Translations under genes and position numbers: made by a program | Source of the DNA: an uncultured Ruminococcus sp. | GTDB lineage: Bacteria > Bacillota_A > Clostridia > Oscillospirales > Acutalibacteraceae | DNA length: 6,110 nt | Reading direction: 5' to 3' | Assembly (NCBI GenBank): GCA_902773395.1 | Contig: CACYEJ010000019.1 | Coordinates: forward strand, 1-6,110 | Notes under the pieces: model-generated | What the model saw: the letters and a program-made list of their open reading frames with translations, nothing else | Told to the model about the DNA's origin: nothing | Databases searched by the model: none | In this document: positions 1 to 6,110 of the stretch, piece after piece | How positions within the stretch are numbered: the first letter of the stretch is position 1 | Layout: the number at the start of each line of letters is the position of its first letter

Positions 1-563
1 CCGTAAACTTCATTGAGCCTTCGGATAAGAGTACAACATATTACAACGAGAACAGACTGCTTCGGGAATACGAATACTGTGTGGCAGGAAAAACAGGCTA
101 TACGCAAAAAGCCGGAAGAACGCTTGTGTCATGTGCGGAGAAGGACGGAATTCGCCTGATTGCCGTTACTCTCAACGACGGCGATGACTGGAATGACCAC
201 AAGAAAATGTTTGACTATGGCTTTGAGAATCTTTCAATGGAAAAGCTTGAAATGGATTTTGAAGGTTTGACTGTGCCTGTGGTAGGCGGCACTAAGAGCG
301 ATGTCATGGTTGAGGTTGGAGAGCAGCCGTCAGTTTGCGTTGACGGTGACGAGGGAGAAGAGGTTGAGGCTGTATACAGACTTCCGGAGTTTGTGTATGC
401 ACCGATTGCAGAGGGGAAGAAAATCGGCTGCATTGAGTATTACAAAAACGGAGTATATGCAGGTCAGTCCGAGGTGACGGCTGCGGAAACTATTGTATAT
501 AAGGAAATGCCAACGGGCTTTCTTGAAAATGTGGTAAGCTTTTTCAGGAGATTGTTTAGTTAA
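1..563 (+). CDS. D-alanyl-D-alanine carboxypeptidase (peptidase S11), 3' part only
   Basis: This is the C-terminal part of a penicillin-binding DD-carboxypeptidase, which removes the terminal D-Ala from peptidoglycan stem peptides outside the cytoplasmic membrane. The reading frame is open from the window edge (first full codon at 3) to TAA at 561-563, giving 186 visible residues. The catalytic SxxK and SxN boxes lie upstream of the window. The third active-site box, KTG, is encoded at 90-98 within [17 protein letters not shown], a typical S11 context. The following [16 protein letters not shown] stretch is also family-like. After it comes a beta-rich region of about 90 residues resembling the PBP5 C-terminal domain. 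The protein ends in [15 protein letters not shown], which has the look of the amphipathic helix that anchors these enzymes to the membrane. A GTG at 81 is not a real start, because the family sequence continues upstream of it. DacB- and DacF-type enzymes cannot be told apart from this fragment. rluB follows after 30 bases, so co-transcription is likely. Confidence 0.93.
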   Translation, partial: VNFIEPSDKSTTYYNENRLLREYEYCVAGKTGYTQKAGRTLVSCAEKDGIRLIAVTLNDGDDWNDHKKMFDYGFENLSMEKLEMDFEGLTVPVVGGTKSDVMVEVGEQPSVCVDGDEGEEVEAVYRLPEFVYAPIAEGKKIGCIEYYKNGVYAGQSEVTAAETIVYKEMPTGFLENVVSFFRRLFS

Positions 564-577
564 TTTTTTATGAAAAA

Positions 578-584
578 GAGGAGG
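578..584 (+). promoter_or_regulatory. Ribosome binding site that sets the rluB start
   Basis: GAGGAGG lies 9 bases before the ATG at 594. An in-frame ATG at 570 lies upstream of this site, has no ribosome binding site of its own, and would add only a lysine/arginine-rich stretch (MKKRRKEI) before the S4 domain. The 594 start is therefore preferred. Confidence 0.85.
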
Positions 585-593
585 AAAGAAATA

Positions 594-1346
594 ATGGAAA
601 AGGTAAGACTGCAAAAGCTCCTTGCACAATGCGGCGTTGCTTCAAGAAGAAAGGCAGAGGAGCTTATTGAGCAGGGAAGTGTAAAGGTCAACGGCGAAAC
701 AGCACATTTAGGCGATAAGGTTGACCCTCAAAAGGATAAGGTGACTGTTAGAGGAAAGAGAATCAGTACAGCGGCAAAAAACAAGCATTACTATATTATG
801 CTTCATAAACCAAGAGGCTACGTTACCACAATGAGCGATGAAAAGGGCAGAAAGTGTGTTGCCGATTTGGTAAAGGACGTTCCGGCGAGAGTGTACCCTG
901 TGGGCAGACTGGACAGGGAATCAGAGGGTATGCTGCTGCTTACGAATGACGGCGATTTTGCAAATAAGGTAACGCACCCAGCAAAGCACGTTTATAAGGT
1001 GTACAGAGTAACGGTTCGCCCCTCTATTACGGAAGACCAAGTAAATAAGATGTGTTCGGGTATAGAGATTGACGGCAGGAAAACAGCACCGTGCGAGGTT
1101 CATGTGGTGAGCCGTCAGGAAGGCAGAGTTGTGCTGGAGATTATTTTAAGAGAGGGCAGAAACCGTCAGATAAGAAAAATGTGCGAAAAGCTCGGCTTAG
1201 AGGTGGCAAGACTCAAACGAACTGCAATAGGTCAGGTAAAGCTCGGTATGCTTCCGCAGGGAAAGTGGCGTGACTTGACACCCGATGAGGTTAAGCGTTT
1301 GACTGCCCAGCCGAACACAACGGTGCAGACATATAATTATAAGTGA
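594..1346 (+). CDS. rluB: Pseudouridine synthase RluB (RsuA/RluB family)
   Basis: Predicted 250-residue enzyme that isomerises a uridine to pseudouridine in 23S rRNA (position 2605 in E. coli numbering for RluB) during ribosome assembly in the cytoplasm. Residues 4-50 form an S4 RNA-binding domain (VRLQKLLAQCGVASRRKAEE...VKVNG). The catalytic domain carries the motif YPVGRLDRESEGMLLLTNDG at 101-120, with Asp107 as the expected nucleophile. The later REGRNRQIRKM motif at 186-196 and VARLKRTAIG at 204-213 are typical of the RsuA/RluB branch. Length matches Firmicute RluB proteins. The ATG at 594 is chosen because of the strong ribosome binding site 9 bases upstream; a longer version from 570 is less likely. 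RsuA, RluE and RluF share the fold, so the exact target base is inferred from best overall resemblance. The gene sits just after a DD-carboxypeptidase gene, and its stop codon overlaps the next start. Confidence 0.93.
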   Translation: MEKVRLQKLLAQCGVASRRKAEELIEQGSVKVNGETAHLGDKVDPQKDKVTVRGKRISTAAKNKHYYIMLHKPRGYVTTMSDEKGRKCVADLVKDVPARVYPVGRLDRESEGMLLLTNDGDFANKVTHPAKHVYKVYRVTVRPSITEDQVNKMCSGIEIDGRKTAPCEVHVVSRQEGRVVLEIILREGRNRQIRKMCEKLGLEVARLKRTAIGQVKLGMLPQGKWRDLTPDEVKRLTAQPNTTVQTYNYK

Positions 1347-1996
1347 TGTTATTTCAATCAAATTGTAAAAAAAGTGATACGGTCAACGATTTGGAGAGAT
1401 TGAGAAGATGTTTATCCGTTGGACTGGGCGTATTGATATTTTTAATGGGTGTGTTTATGATTATTCGTGACTATGATTATATTCTCACCGGCAATACAGT
1501 CAATCTTAACGATGTTCTGGAGAATGACAAAGCTGTCCCAAGAAATAAATACGTAACTTATACGTGTAATGCTTCATTGGGGAATTATGCCGAAACGCAG
1601 ATATATGTGAAAGAGATAATTCCTACTCCTATCAAAATTCAGCGGTATGCTCTGCTTACTGATAATGACGTTGTAATTTCAGCCGAAATAAGAGGAAAGT
1701 CTAAGCTTGAAGAAATGGATAGGCTGGTGGAGGATACTTTCTCGCTTGAAGAAGATGCAGAACCTGAGCCGATAGTTTTGGTAGGATATTTTTCTAGTAA
1801 TAGTTACGAAATGGATAATCTGCTTGATGAATATTTAAGTGGGCTGGGTGATTTGAGCGAAATGGGTATCACTGTTACATCATACAAAATTGACACAACA
1901 AAAACTCGTGGAGGTGCAGCGGCACTGGATTTGTTTGTTTTAGTTGCCGGTGTCGGAATGGTTGTAATATCCGTTAGAAAGTTAATTAAACATTAA
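1346..1996 (+). CDS. Unrecognised two-helix membrane protein
   Basis: I do not recognise this 216-residue protein. A short N-terminal segment with basic residues (LERLRRC) precedes a hydrophobic helix at about 23-40. A polar region of about 150 residues follows, then a second hydrophobic helix at about 191-209 and a basic tail (RKLIKH). By the positive-inside rule both ends should be cytoplasmic and the middle region outside. That region contains YVTYTCNASLGNYAETQIYVKEI and an acidic stretch (EEDAEPEP). It has no signal cleavage site, enzymatic motif or metal-binding cluster that I can see. Start: ATG at 1346 overlaps the rluB TGA (TGATG), with a GTG one codon earlier at 1343 as the alternative. 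No ribosome binding site precedes either, so translation is probably coupled to rluB. Base composition is somewhat more AT-rich than rluB. The long open frame, its coupling, and the terminator 34 bases downstream support a real gene. Confidence 0.8.
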   Translation: MLFQSNCKKSDTVNDLERLRRCLSVGLGVLIFLMGVFMIIRDYDYILTGNTVNLNDVLENDKAVPRNKYVTYTCNASLGNYAETQIYVKEIIPTPIKIQRYALLTDNDVVISAEIRGKSKLEEMDRLVEDTFSLEEDAEPEPIVLVGYFSSNSYEMDNLLDEYLSGLGDLSEMGITVTSYKIDTTKTRGGAAALDLFVLVAGVGMVVISVRKLIKH

Positions 1997-2025
1997 GTAA
2001 ATTATCATTGCATATTATAAAATGA

Positions 2026-2067
2026 AAAAAGCTCACAGGAAGAACGCTTTTATCCTGTGAGCCTTTT
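2026..2067. terminator. Bidirectional intrinsic terminator between convergent units
   Basis: GCTCACAGGA at 2031-2040 pairs perfectly with TCCTGTGAGC at 2053-2062, a 10-bp stem with a 12-base loop. On the + strand the stem is followed by CTTTTGTATTAT. On the - strand it is followed by TTTTTTCATTTTATAAT. It lies between the stop of the small membrane protein gene (1996) and the stop of alaS (2088), so it can end both converging transcripts. The A-run and T-run beside the stem can also pair and lengthen it. Confidence 0.92.
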
Positions 2068-2087
2068 GTATTATACAGAAATTAATA

Positions 2088-4721
2088 TTAATTCAAAAAT
2101 CCCTCAACTATTGTGTATGCCTGTGCGGTTGCTTCGTAAATCTTCGAGATATCCTTTGCGCCAGCCATAGCCATTTCCGGCTTGCCGCCGCCGTTGCCGC
2201 CTGTGAGCTGTGCCACTGCTTTTGCCACTAAGCCAGCCTTAACGCCGCTCTTTACAGCCTGCTTTGTACACGATACTGCAAATGTGCCCTTGCCGTCGTT
2301 TTTGCCGGCGAGAACTACAACGCTGTTTGCAAACTTGTCGGTTATTTTGTCGCATGTGCTTCTGAGCATATCTGCTGTTACACCTTCGAGAACACCTGTG
2401 AATACGCTTAAATCACCAAACTTCTTCTCGGACTTGATGATATCCGATACCATGCCAAGCGCAAGCTTTTGATTAAGCTCGTCAATTTTTCTGTCCTTTT
2501 CACGAAGCTGCTCAGCAATCTTTTCACTTCCGGCAATAAGCTCCCACGGATTTGCAACCTTTAGCTTGTCGGCTGCCGCAAAGATAATGTTTACTGAGTT
2601 TGCGAGATACGAGAGAACTCCCTGTCCCGTAACAGCTTCAATTCGTCTTACTCCTGCCGCAGCGGACGCTTCCGAACGGATATGGAACAGACCAAGCTTA
2701 GATGTGTTGTTTACATGAGTACCGCCGCAGAACTCAATGGAGAAATCGCTTGCCTTTACTACTCTTACAATATCGCCGTACTTTTCACCAAACAGTGCCA
2801 TTGCTCCGAGCTTTCTTGCTTCTTCAATCGGCATCTCTGTGCTTGTAACCTCGATTGCCTCAAAAATCTTGTCGTTTACGAGCTTCTCAACAGCCTTGAT
2901 TTCATCAGCCGTCATTGCCGAGAAATGAGTGAAGTCAAAGCGGAGCTTGTCGTCTGTAACGAGCTGTCCTGCCTGCTGAACGTGTGTGCCGAGAACCTCT
3001 CTGAGGGCTGCCTGCAAGAGGTGAGCCGCAGTGTGGTTTCTCATAATGTCCTCACGTCTTGATACGTTTACGGCAGCGTTGACAGAAGTACTCACGCTTG
3101 CCATACCCTTTGTAATTTTTGCGGAGTGGAAGATAATGCCGTTGTTGTTTTTTGTAGTATTTGTTACCTCGGCGGTGAAGTCCGTGCCTGAGATAATACC
3201 GGTGTCACCTGTCTGTCCGCCGCTCTCAGCGTAGAATGTTGTAGTATCAAGAATGATAATTGCCTCGTCACCCTCGTAAACTGCGTCGGCACGTTCGCCG
3301 TCCTTTACAAGCGCAAGAATTTTTGCGTCGGTTGAGAAAGCTGTATATCCTGCGAAATCTGTTTTTGCGATGTCGGAAAGATCGGTTGCGTCGCTTATCC
3401 ATGCGTCAGCACCGGCGTTCTTGCGTGCATTTCTCGCTCTCTTTTTCTGTTCTGCAAGAAGCTCTCTGAATTTGTCCTCGTCAACGGTAAATCCGCTGTC
3501 GGCTGCAATTTCCTTTGTGAGGTCAATCGGGAATCCGTACGTATCGCTGAGCTTGAATGCAGCCTCGCCGCTGATAACTTTATTTTCCGCGCTGTCCATA
3601 ATTTCTTTGAGAAGCGACATTCCCTGCTCAACGTTCTTGTTGAAGTTTTCCTCTTCAACCTTAATCAGCTTGGTGATGAACTCCTCTTTCTCACGAAGTT
3701 CGGGATAAGCAGCCTCGTTCTCCTTGATAACAGTTGTGCAAACCTTGTAGAGGAACGGTTCTGTAACGCCGAGCAAACGTCCGTGACGAGCGGCTCTTCT
3801 GAGCAGACGGCGGAGAACGTAGCCCTTGCCCTCGTTAGACGGCATTACACCGTCGCTTATCATAAATGTTGTAGAGCGAATATGGTCGGTTATAACACGC
3901 AGTGAGATGTCGCTTTTCTCACTCTCGCCGTACTTGACATTGGTAATTTCGCTGATGTGCTTCATGATGTTTTGAACTGTATCGACAAGGAACAGATTGT
4001 CAACACCCTGCATTACGCAAGCAAGTCTTTCAAGACCCATGCCGGTGTCGATATTTGGGTGGTCAAGCGGAGTATATGTACCCTTGCCGTCGCTGTCGAA
4101 TTGGGTAAATACGAGATTCCAAACCTCAACATATCTGTCGCAGTCGCAGCCTACGGAGCAGGTTGGTTTTCCGCAGCCCTTTTCCTCGCCACGGTCAAAG
4201 TAGATTTCTGAGCATGGACCGCATGGACCGGAGCCGTGTTCCCAGAAGTTGTCCTCTTTGCCAAGACGTACCATATGGGACGGGTCAACTCCACGGTGTT
4301 CCGTCCAGATTTTAAAAGCTTCTTCATCGTTCTCGTAAATAGAAACATATAGCTTATCTTTCGGCATCTCCAGCACTTCTGTGAAGAATTCCCAAGCCCA
4401 TGTTGTAGCTTCTTCTTTAAAGTAGTCGCCAAAGGAGAAATTGCCCAGCATCTCAAAATATGTGCCGTGACGTGCAGTAATACCTACTCGCTCGATGTCC
4501 GGTGTACGGATACACTTCTGGCAGGTGGTTACTCTTTTTCTTGGGGGAGTTACCTCTCCGGTAAAATACTTTTTCATTGGAGCCATACCTGAGTTTATGA
4601 GCAGTAAGCTTGTGTCGTCCTTTGGCGGAACAAGCGGAAAGCTCTTCAAACGCAGATGACCCTTTGACTCAAAGAAGGATAAATATTTTTCTCTCAGTTC
4701 ATTTAGTCCTGTCCATTGCAT
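2088..4721 (-). CDS. alaS: Alanyl-tRNA synthetase
   Basis: Class IIc synthetase that charges tRNA-Ala with alanine in the cytoplasm and hydrolyses mischarged Ser/Gly-tRNA-Ala. The 877 residues match the usual length (about 875-880). The aminoacylation core is visible: INSGMAPMKKYF at 42-53, RHGTYFEMLGNFSFGDYFK at 84-102 (motif 2 region) and GMGLER at 227-232 (motif 3). The editing domain holds the zinc/active-site residues His563 and His567 (HTAAH) and Cys665 and His669 (CGGTH). The C-terminal C-Ala domain has the glycine-rich GGNGGGKPEMAMAGAK at 841-856. A cysteine cluster at 183-194 lies in a short insertion before YVEVWNLVF. The ATG at 4719-4721 gives MQWTGLNELR, the expected N-terminus, and has a GGAG site upstream. 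The open frame extends upstream to 4826, but that extension would translate part of the leader terminator and has no family similarity. Expression is controlled by the T-box leader upstream. Confidence 0.98.
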   Translation of the reverse strand: MQWTGLNELREKYLSFFESKGHLRLKSFPLVPPKDDTSLLLINSGMAPMKKYFTGEVTPPRKRVTTCQKCIRTPDIERVGITARHGTYFEMLGNFSFGDYFKEEATTWAWEFFTEVLEMPKDKLYVSIYENDEEAFKIWTEHRGVDPSHMVRLGKEDNFWEHGSGPCGPCSEIYFDRGEEKGCGKPTCSVGCDCDRYVEVWNLVFTQFDSDGKGTYTPLDHPNIDTGMGLERLACVMQGVDNLFLVDTVQNIMKHISEITNVKYGESEKSDISLRVITDHIRSTTFMISDGVMPSNEGKGYVLRRLLRRAARHGRLLGVTEPFLYKVCTTVIKENEAAYPELREKEEFITKLIKVEEENFNKNVEQGMSLLKEIMDSAENKVISGEAAFKLSDTYGFPIDLTKEIAADSGFTVDEDKFRELLAEQKKRARNARKNAGADAWISDATDLSDIAKTDFAGYTAFSTDAKILALVKDGERADAVYEGDEAIIILDTTTFYAESGGQTGDTGIISGTDFTAEVTNTTKNNNGIIFHSAKITKGMASVSTSVNAAVNVSRREDIMRNHTAAHLLQAALREVLGTHVQQAGQLVTDDKLRFDFTHFSAMTADEIKAVEKLVNDKIFEAIEVTSTEMPIEEARKLGAMALFGEKYGDIVRVVKASDFSIEFCGGTHVNNTSKLGLFHIRSEASAAAGVRRIEAVTGQGVLSYLANSVNIIFAAADKLKVANPWELIAGSEKIAEQLREKDRKIDELNQKLALGMVSDIIKSEKKFGDLSVFTGVLEGVTADMLRSTCDKITDKFANSVVVLAGKNDGKGTFAVSCTKQAVKSGVKAGLVAKAVAQLTGGNGGGKPEMAMAGAKDISKIYEATAQAYTIVEGFLN

Positions 4722-4733
4722 TGTAATCTGATA

Positions 4734-4740
4734 CTCCTTT
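4734..4740 (-). promoter_or_regulatory. alaS ribosome binding site
   Basis: On the - strand AAAGGAG precedes the alaS ATG with 12 bases between GGAG and the start codon. This is longer than the usual 5-9 bases but is the only candidate. It lies beyond the T-box terminator, so it is present only in read-through transcripts. Confidence 0.7.
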
Positions 4741-4800
4741 TTTATTCTGTATATTTTGATACTGCGAGCGTTAAAAATATATTGTAGATGATATATAATT

Positions 4801-4847
4801 AAAAAACGCCCCAAAGGATACGACAATACGCCGAACTCTTCGGGACG
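4801..4847 (-). terminator. T-box regulated terminator
   Basis: On the - strand CGTCCCGAAG (4847-4838) pairs with CTTTGGGGCG (4816-4807), a 10-bp stem including two G-U pairs, followed directly by six T (4806-4801). It uses the same CGTCCC as the antiterminator and should form when tRNA-Ala is charged, stopping transcription about 80 bases before alaS. Confidence 0.93.
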
Positions 4848-4871
4848 ATAAAATTACCGTGGTACCACCCT
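4842..4871 (-). promoter_or_regulatory. T-box sequence and antiterminator
   Basis: AGGGTGGTACCACGGT at 4871-4856 matches the T-box consensus. The antiterminator can fold as GGG pairing with CCC (4844-4842), a seven-base bulge TGGTACC, then ACGGTA pairing with TATCGT around a four-base loop. TGGT in the bulge is the site that pairs with the free ACCA end of uncharged tRNA. The CGTCCC segment is shared with the terminator stem, so the two folds exclude each other. Confidence 0.93.
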
Positions 4872-5061
4872 GATTATGTGCCGAACCCTGTATAATATCC
4901 GCACATCACTCCGATATTCTTTAACGCAGAAAATACGCCGTGCTTTCACACAGGGACTCAAAGGTAGCTGTAACCGATTCAGCCAAAGAACTTGCACCAA
5001 CCGTTCTCTCTCTGTATGGTGAAATTCGGAAACTCGTCTTATCATCGTCCATATACTAAAC

Positions 5062-5090
5062 ATTATATACCGCATTTCGGCAATTGTCAA
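5062..5090 (-). promoter_or_regulatory. Sigma-A promoter of the alaS leader
   Basis: Reading the - strand, the -35 box is TTGACA (5090-5085), the spacer is 17 bases, and the -10 box is TATAAT (5067-5062). Both boxes are exact consensus at the ideal spacing. Transcription would start near 5055, a few bases before stem I of the T-box. Such a strong promoter fits a gene whose output is limited downstream by the riboswitch. Confidence 0.92.
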
Positions 5091-5185
5091 CACCGTAGTG
5101 ACCTGCTGATTCAAAAAAATAAACTGTTACAATAGCAATGTTGCTTTTTTCACATGAATTTCAGACATAAGTAATTGCTTTGTTA

Positions 5186-5214
5186 TTGACTTTATTAGAT
5201 GAATTTGGTAGAAT
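5186..5214 (+). promoter_or_regulatory. Sigma-A promoter of the membrane protease gene
   Basis: TTGACT (5186-5191), a 17-base spacer, and TAGAAT (5209-5214) form a near-consensus promoter divergent from the alaS promoter, with about 95 bases between the two -35 boxes. The start site would be near 5221, giving a leader of about 39 bases. I see no clear operator in the gap between the promoters (5091-5185). Confidence 0.8.
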
Positions 5215-5245
5215 ACTTGTAGTATAACTTAATTTTTATATTAAT

Positions 5246-5251
5246 AGGAGG
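5246..5251 (+). promoter_or_regulatory. Ribosome binding site of the membrane protease gene
   Basis: AGGAGG is placed 8 bases before the ATG at 5260, an ideal arrangement that fixes the start of the last gene. Confidence 0.9.
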
Positions 5252-5259
5252 AACTGTAT

Positions 5260-6110
5260 ATGAAAAAATCAGCCGTAAAAGAAAGGAAAAGTTATGAACG
5301 AATAACGGGACAATCCGATGATTTTATACTCTGGGCGGTTCTGGAAACCCTTGTGTTGACGATGCTTGGCGCTTCGGTTTTTGATTTGGTTGTAAAGATA
5401 CTCGGTGTTGACTGGGATAATTTCCCAGCGTATATTAGAGTAGCTCAGATGTACTTTGGCTTCATAGGAATATGGATAGCCATTTTTTTGAGTATTTTCT
5501 TATCAAAACCGAACAAACCCATGATAAAGGCTGTAGCCTTTGACAAGAAGATGAACAATTGGAAAGGCTTGTTAATAGGTAGTGCTCTTGGATTTGGTAT
5601 GAATGGTGCGTGCATCTTGTTTTCCGTTTTGTTAGGCGATATTGGTTTGGTCTTTGATAAGTTTGAAATACTTCCGCTGCTGCTTATTTTTATATGCGTA
5701 ATGGTGCAGTCCGGCGCGGAGGAGCTTGTTACAAGAATGTATCTCTATCAAAAAATATGCCGCAGATACAAAAATCCTGTTGTCGCTGTTGCAGTGAACT
5801 CAATCTTCTTTACGCTTCTTCATGGCGGTAATCCCGGAATTGGTGTGTTTGCAGTCTTGCAGATACTTTTAGTAGCGGTACTATTATCTCTGATAATCTA
5901 CTATTTCAACAGCTTTTGGATGTGCGTAATGGTACATACAGTATGGAACTTCACGCAGAATATCATATTTGGCTGCCCAAACAGCGGTATTGTGACGGAG
6001 TATTCTATTTTCAAACTTGATGCTGCATCAAACGGATTTTTCTTTGATACAAAATTTGGAGTAGAGGGCAGTATCGGAGCGTGCCTGATTATATTGGCGG
6101 CTTGTGTTGC
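5260..6110 (+). CDS. CPBP family intramembrane metalloprotease (CAAX protease/bacteriocin-processing type), 3' end missing
   Basis: The first 283 residues of a polytopic membrane protein of the CPBP (Abi/CAAX protease) family; the frame is still open at the window edge. Family motifs are complete and in order: EELVTR at 154-159 (EExxxR), FFTLLH at 183-188 (FxxxH) and HTVWN at 226-230 (HxxxN). In this family the conserved Glu and His residues, with the Asn, form the active site inside the membrane. Hydrophobic segments lie at about 23-48, 62-82, 103-125, 138-152, 172-190, 196-216 and 268 onward. The start is ATG with AGGAGG 8 bases upstream and its own promoter. Known relatives process prenylated proteins, mature or give immunity to bacteriocins, or act in signalling; the substrate here is unknown. 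No peptide precursor or transporter gene is visible beside it. It is divergent from alaS and probably not functionally linked to it. Confidence 0.92.
   Translation, partial: MKKSAVKERKSYERITGQSDDFILWAVLETLVLTMLGASVFDLVVKILGVDWDNFPAYIRVAQMYFGFIGIWIAIFLSIFLSKPNKPMIKAVAFDKKMNNWKGLLIGSALGFGMNGACILFSVLLGDIGLVFDKFEILPLLLIFICVMVQSGAEELVTRMYLYQKICRRYKNPVVAVAVNSIFFTLLHGGNPGIGVFAVLQILLVAVLLSLIIYYFNSFWMCVMVHTVWNFTQNIIFGCPNSGIVTEYSIFKLDAASNGFFFDTKFGVEGSIGACLIILAACV

Larger units (their letters stand above)
4801..5055 (-). promoter_or_regulatory. T-box riboswitch (alanine), alaS leader
   Basis: This leader senses the charging state of tRNA-Ala and controls transcription of alaS; uncharged tRNA stabilises the antiterminator. 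The stem I layout can be read on the - strand. A base helix GGAC (5050-5047) pairs with GTCC (4957-4954). A K-turn-like GATGAT/TGA bulge and an AAG/CTT helix follow. The specifier loop has GCT at 4968-4966 followed by the usual purine. An upper helix CCGA (5029-5026) pairs with TCGG (4977-4974). The distal AGAGAG (5013-5008) and GGTGCAAG (4998-4991) elements match the conserved interlocking T-loops that contact the tRNA elbow. The GCU specifier is an alanine codon, agreeing with the downstream gene. Near the 3' end is the conserved T-box sequence at 4871-4856, whose TGGT can pair with an ACCA tRNA end. A competing terminator follows. The 5' end is estimated from the promoter; stem II/III boundaries were not resolved. 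Confidence 0.95.

Noticed and set aside
330..629. Open frame on the - strand across the carboxypeptidase/rluB junction
   Set aside because: It lies opposite two confirmed genes, has no supporting signals, and its translation resembles no protein family.
2182..2472. Open frames on the + strand opposite alaS (for example 2182-2472, 3370-3708, 3957-4211)
   Set aside because: They are antisense reflections of a well-supported alaS gene, with low-complexity translations and no ribosome binding sites.
4760..4800. Possible second alaS promoter downstream of the T-box (TACAAT-like box in AT-rich sequence)
   Set aside because: No reasonable -35 box lies at the right distance, and -10-like strings are expected by chance in sequence this AT-rich.
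4722..4826. 35-residue N-terminal extension of AlaRS
   Set aside because: It would start within the terminator stem-loop, has no ribosome binding site, and AlaRS proteins begin at the residues encoded from 4721.
4854..5114. An open frame of 86 codons on the - strand upstream of alaS
   Set aside because: It lies inside the T-box leader and its promoter, begins upstream of the predicted transcription start, and has no ribosome binding site or protein-like composition. The RNA structure explains the sequence.
5134..5150. Possible small terminator (AGCAA/TTGCT followed by TTTTTT) between the divergent promoters
   Set aside because: Only 4-5 base pairs with almost no loop, and no transcript from the left would need it on the + strand. 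It is too weak to call.

Overview
The window looks like a chromosomal segment of a low-to-moderate GC Gram-positive bacterium, most likely a Clostridia member of the Ruminococcus/Oscillospiraceae type. Three things point there: strong AGGAGG ribosome binding sites, consensus sigma-A promoters, and a T-box riboswitch controlling an aminoacyl-tRNA synthetase gene. The taxonomic placement is inference from gene style, not from a marker comparison.

The left third (1-1996, + strand) is a tight co-directional run. It holds the 3' part of a D-alanyl-D-alanine carboxypeptidase (peptidase S11), then rluB (large-subunit rRNA pseudouridine synthase) 30 bases later, then an unrecognised two-helix membrane protein whose start codon overlaps the rluB stop (TGATG). 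A perfect 10-bp hairpin with T-tracts on both sides (about 2026-2067) closes this run. It also serves the convergent gene arriving from the right.

The middle (2088-5090, - strand) is one regulated unit. A perfect-consensus promoter (TTGACA, 17 bases, TATAAT) leads into an alanine T-box leader, in which stem I with a GCU specifier, the apical T-loop motifs, the T-box sequence, the antiterminator and the competing terminator can all be read. This is followed by alaS, a full-length 877-residue alanyl-tRNA synthetase with intact aminoacylation, editing and C-Ala regions. Uncharged tRNA-Ala should hold the leader in the antiterminated form and switch the gene on.

The right end (5186-6110, + strand) is a divergently transcribed gene with its own promoter and strong ribosome binding site. 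It encodes a CPBP/CAAX-type intramembrane metalloprotease with all three active-site motifs and is cut by the window edge. The roughly 540 bases between the alaS and protease start codons hold the T-box leader and the two divergent promoters.

The genes cover envelope maturation, ribosome modification and tRNA charging, mostly housekeeping. I saw no mobile element, CRISPR array, tRNA or rRNA. I found no convincing new system; the least explained item is the small membrane protein coupled to rluB.
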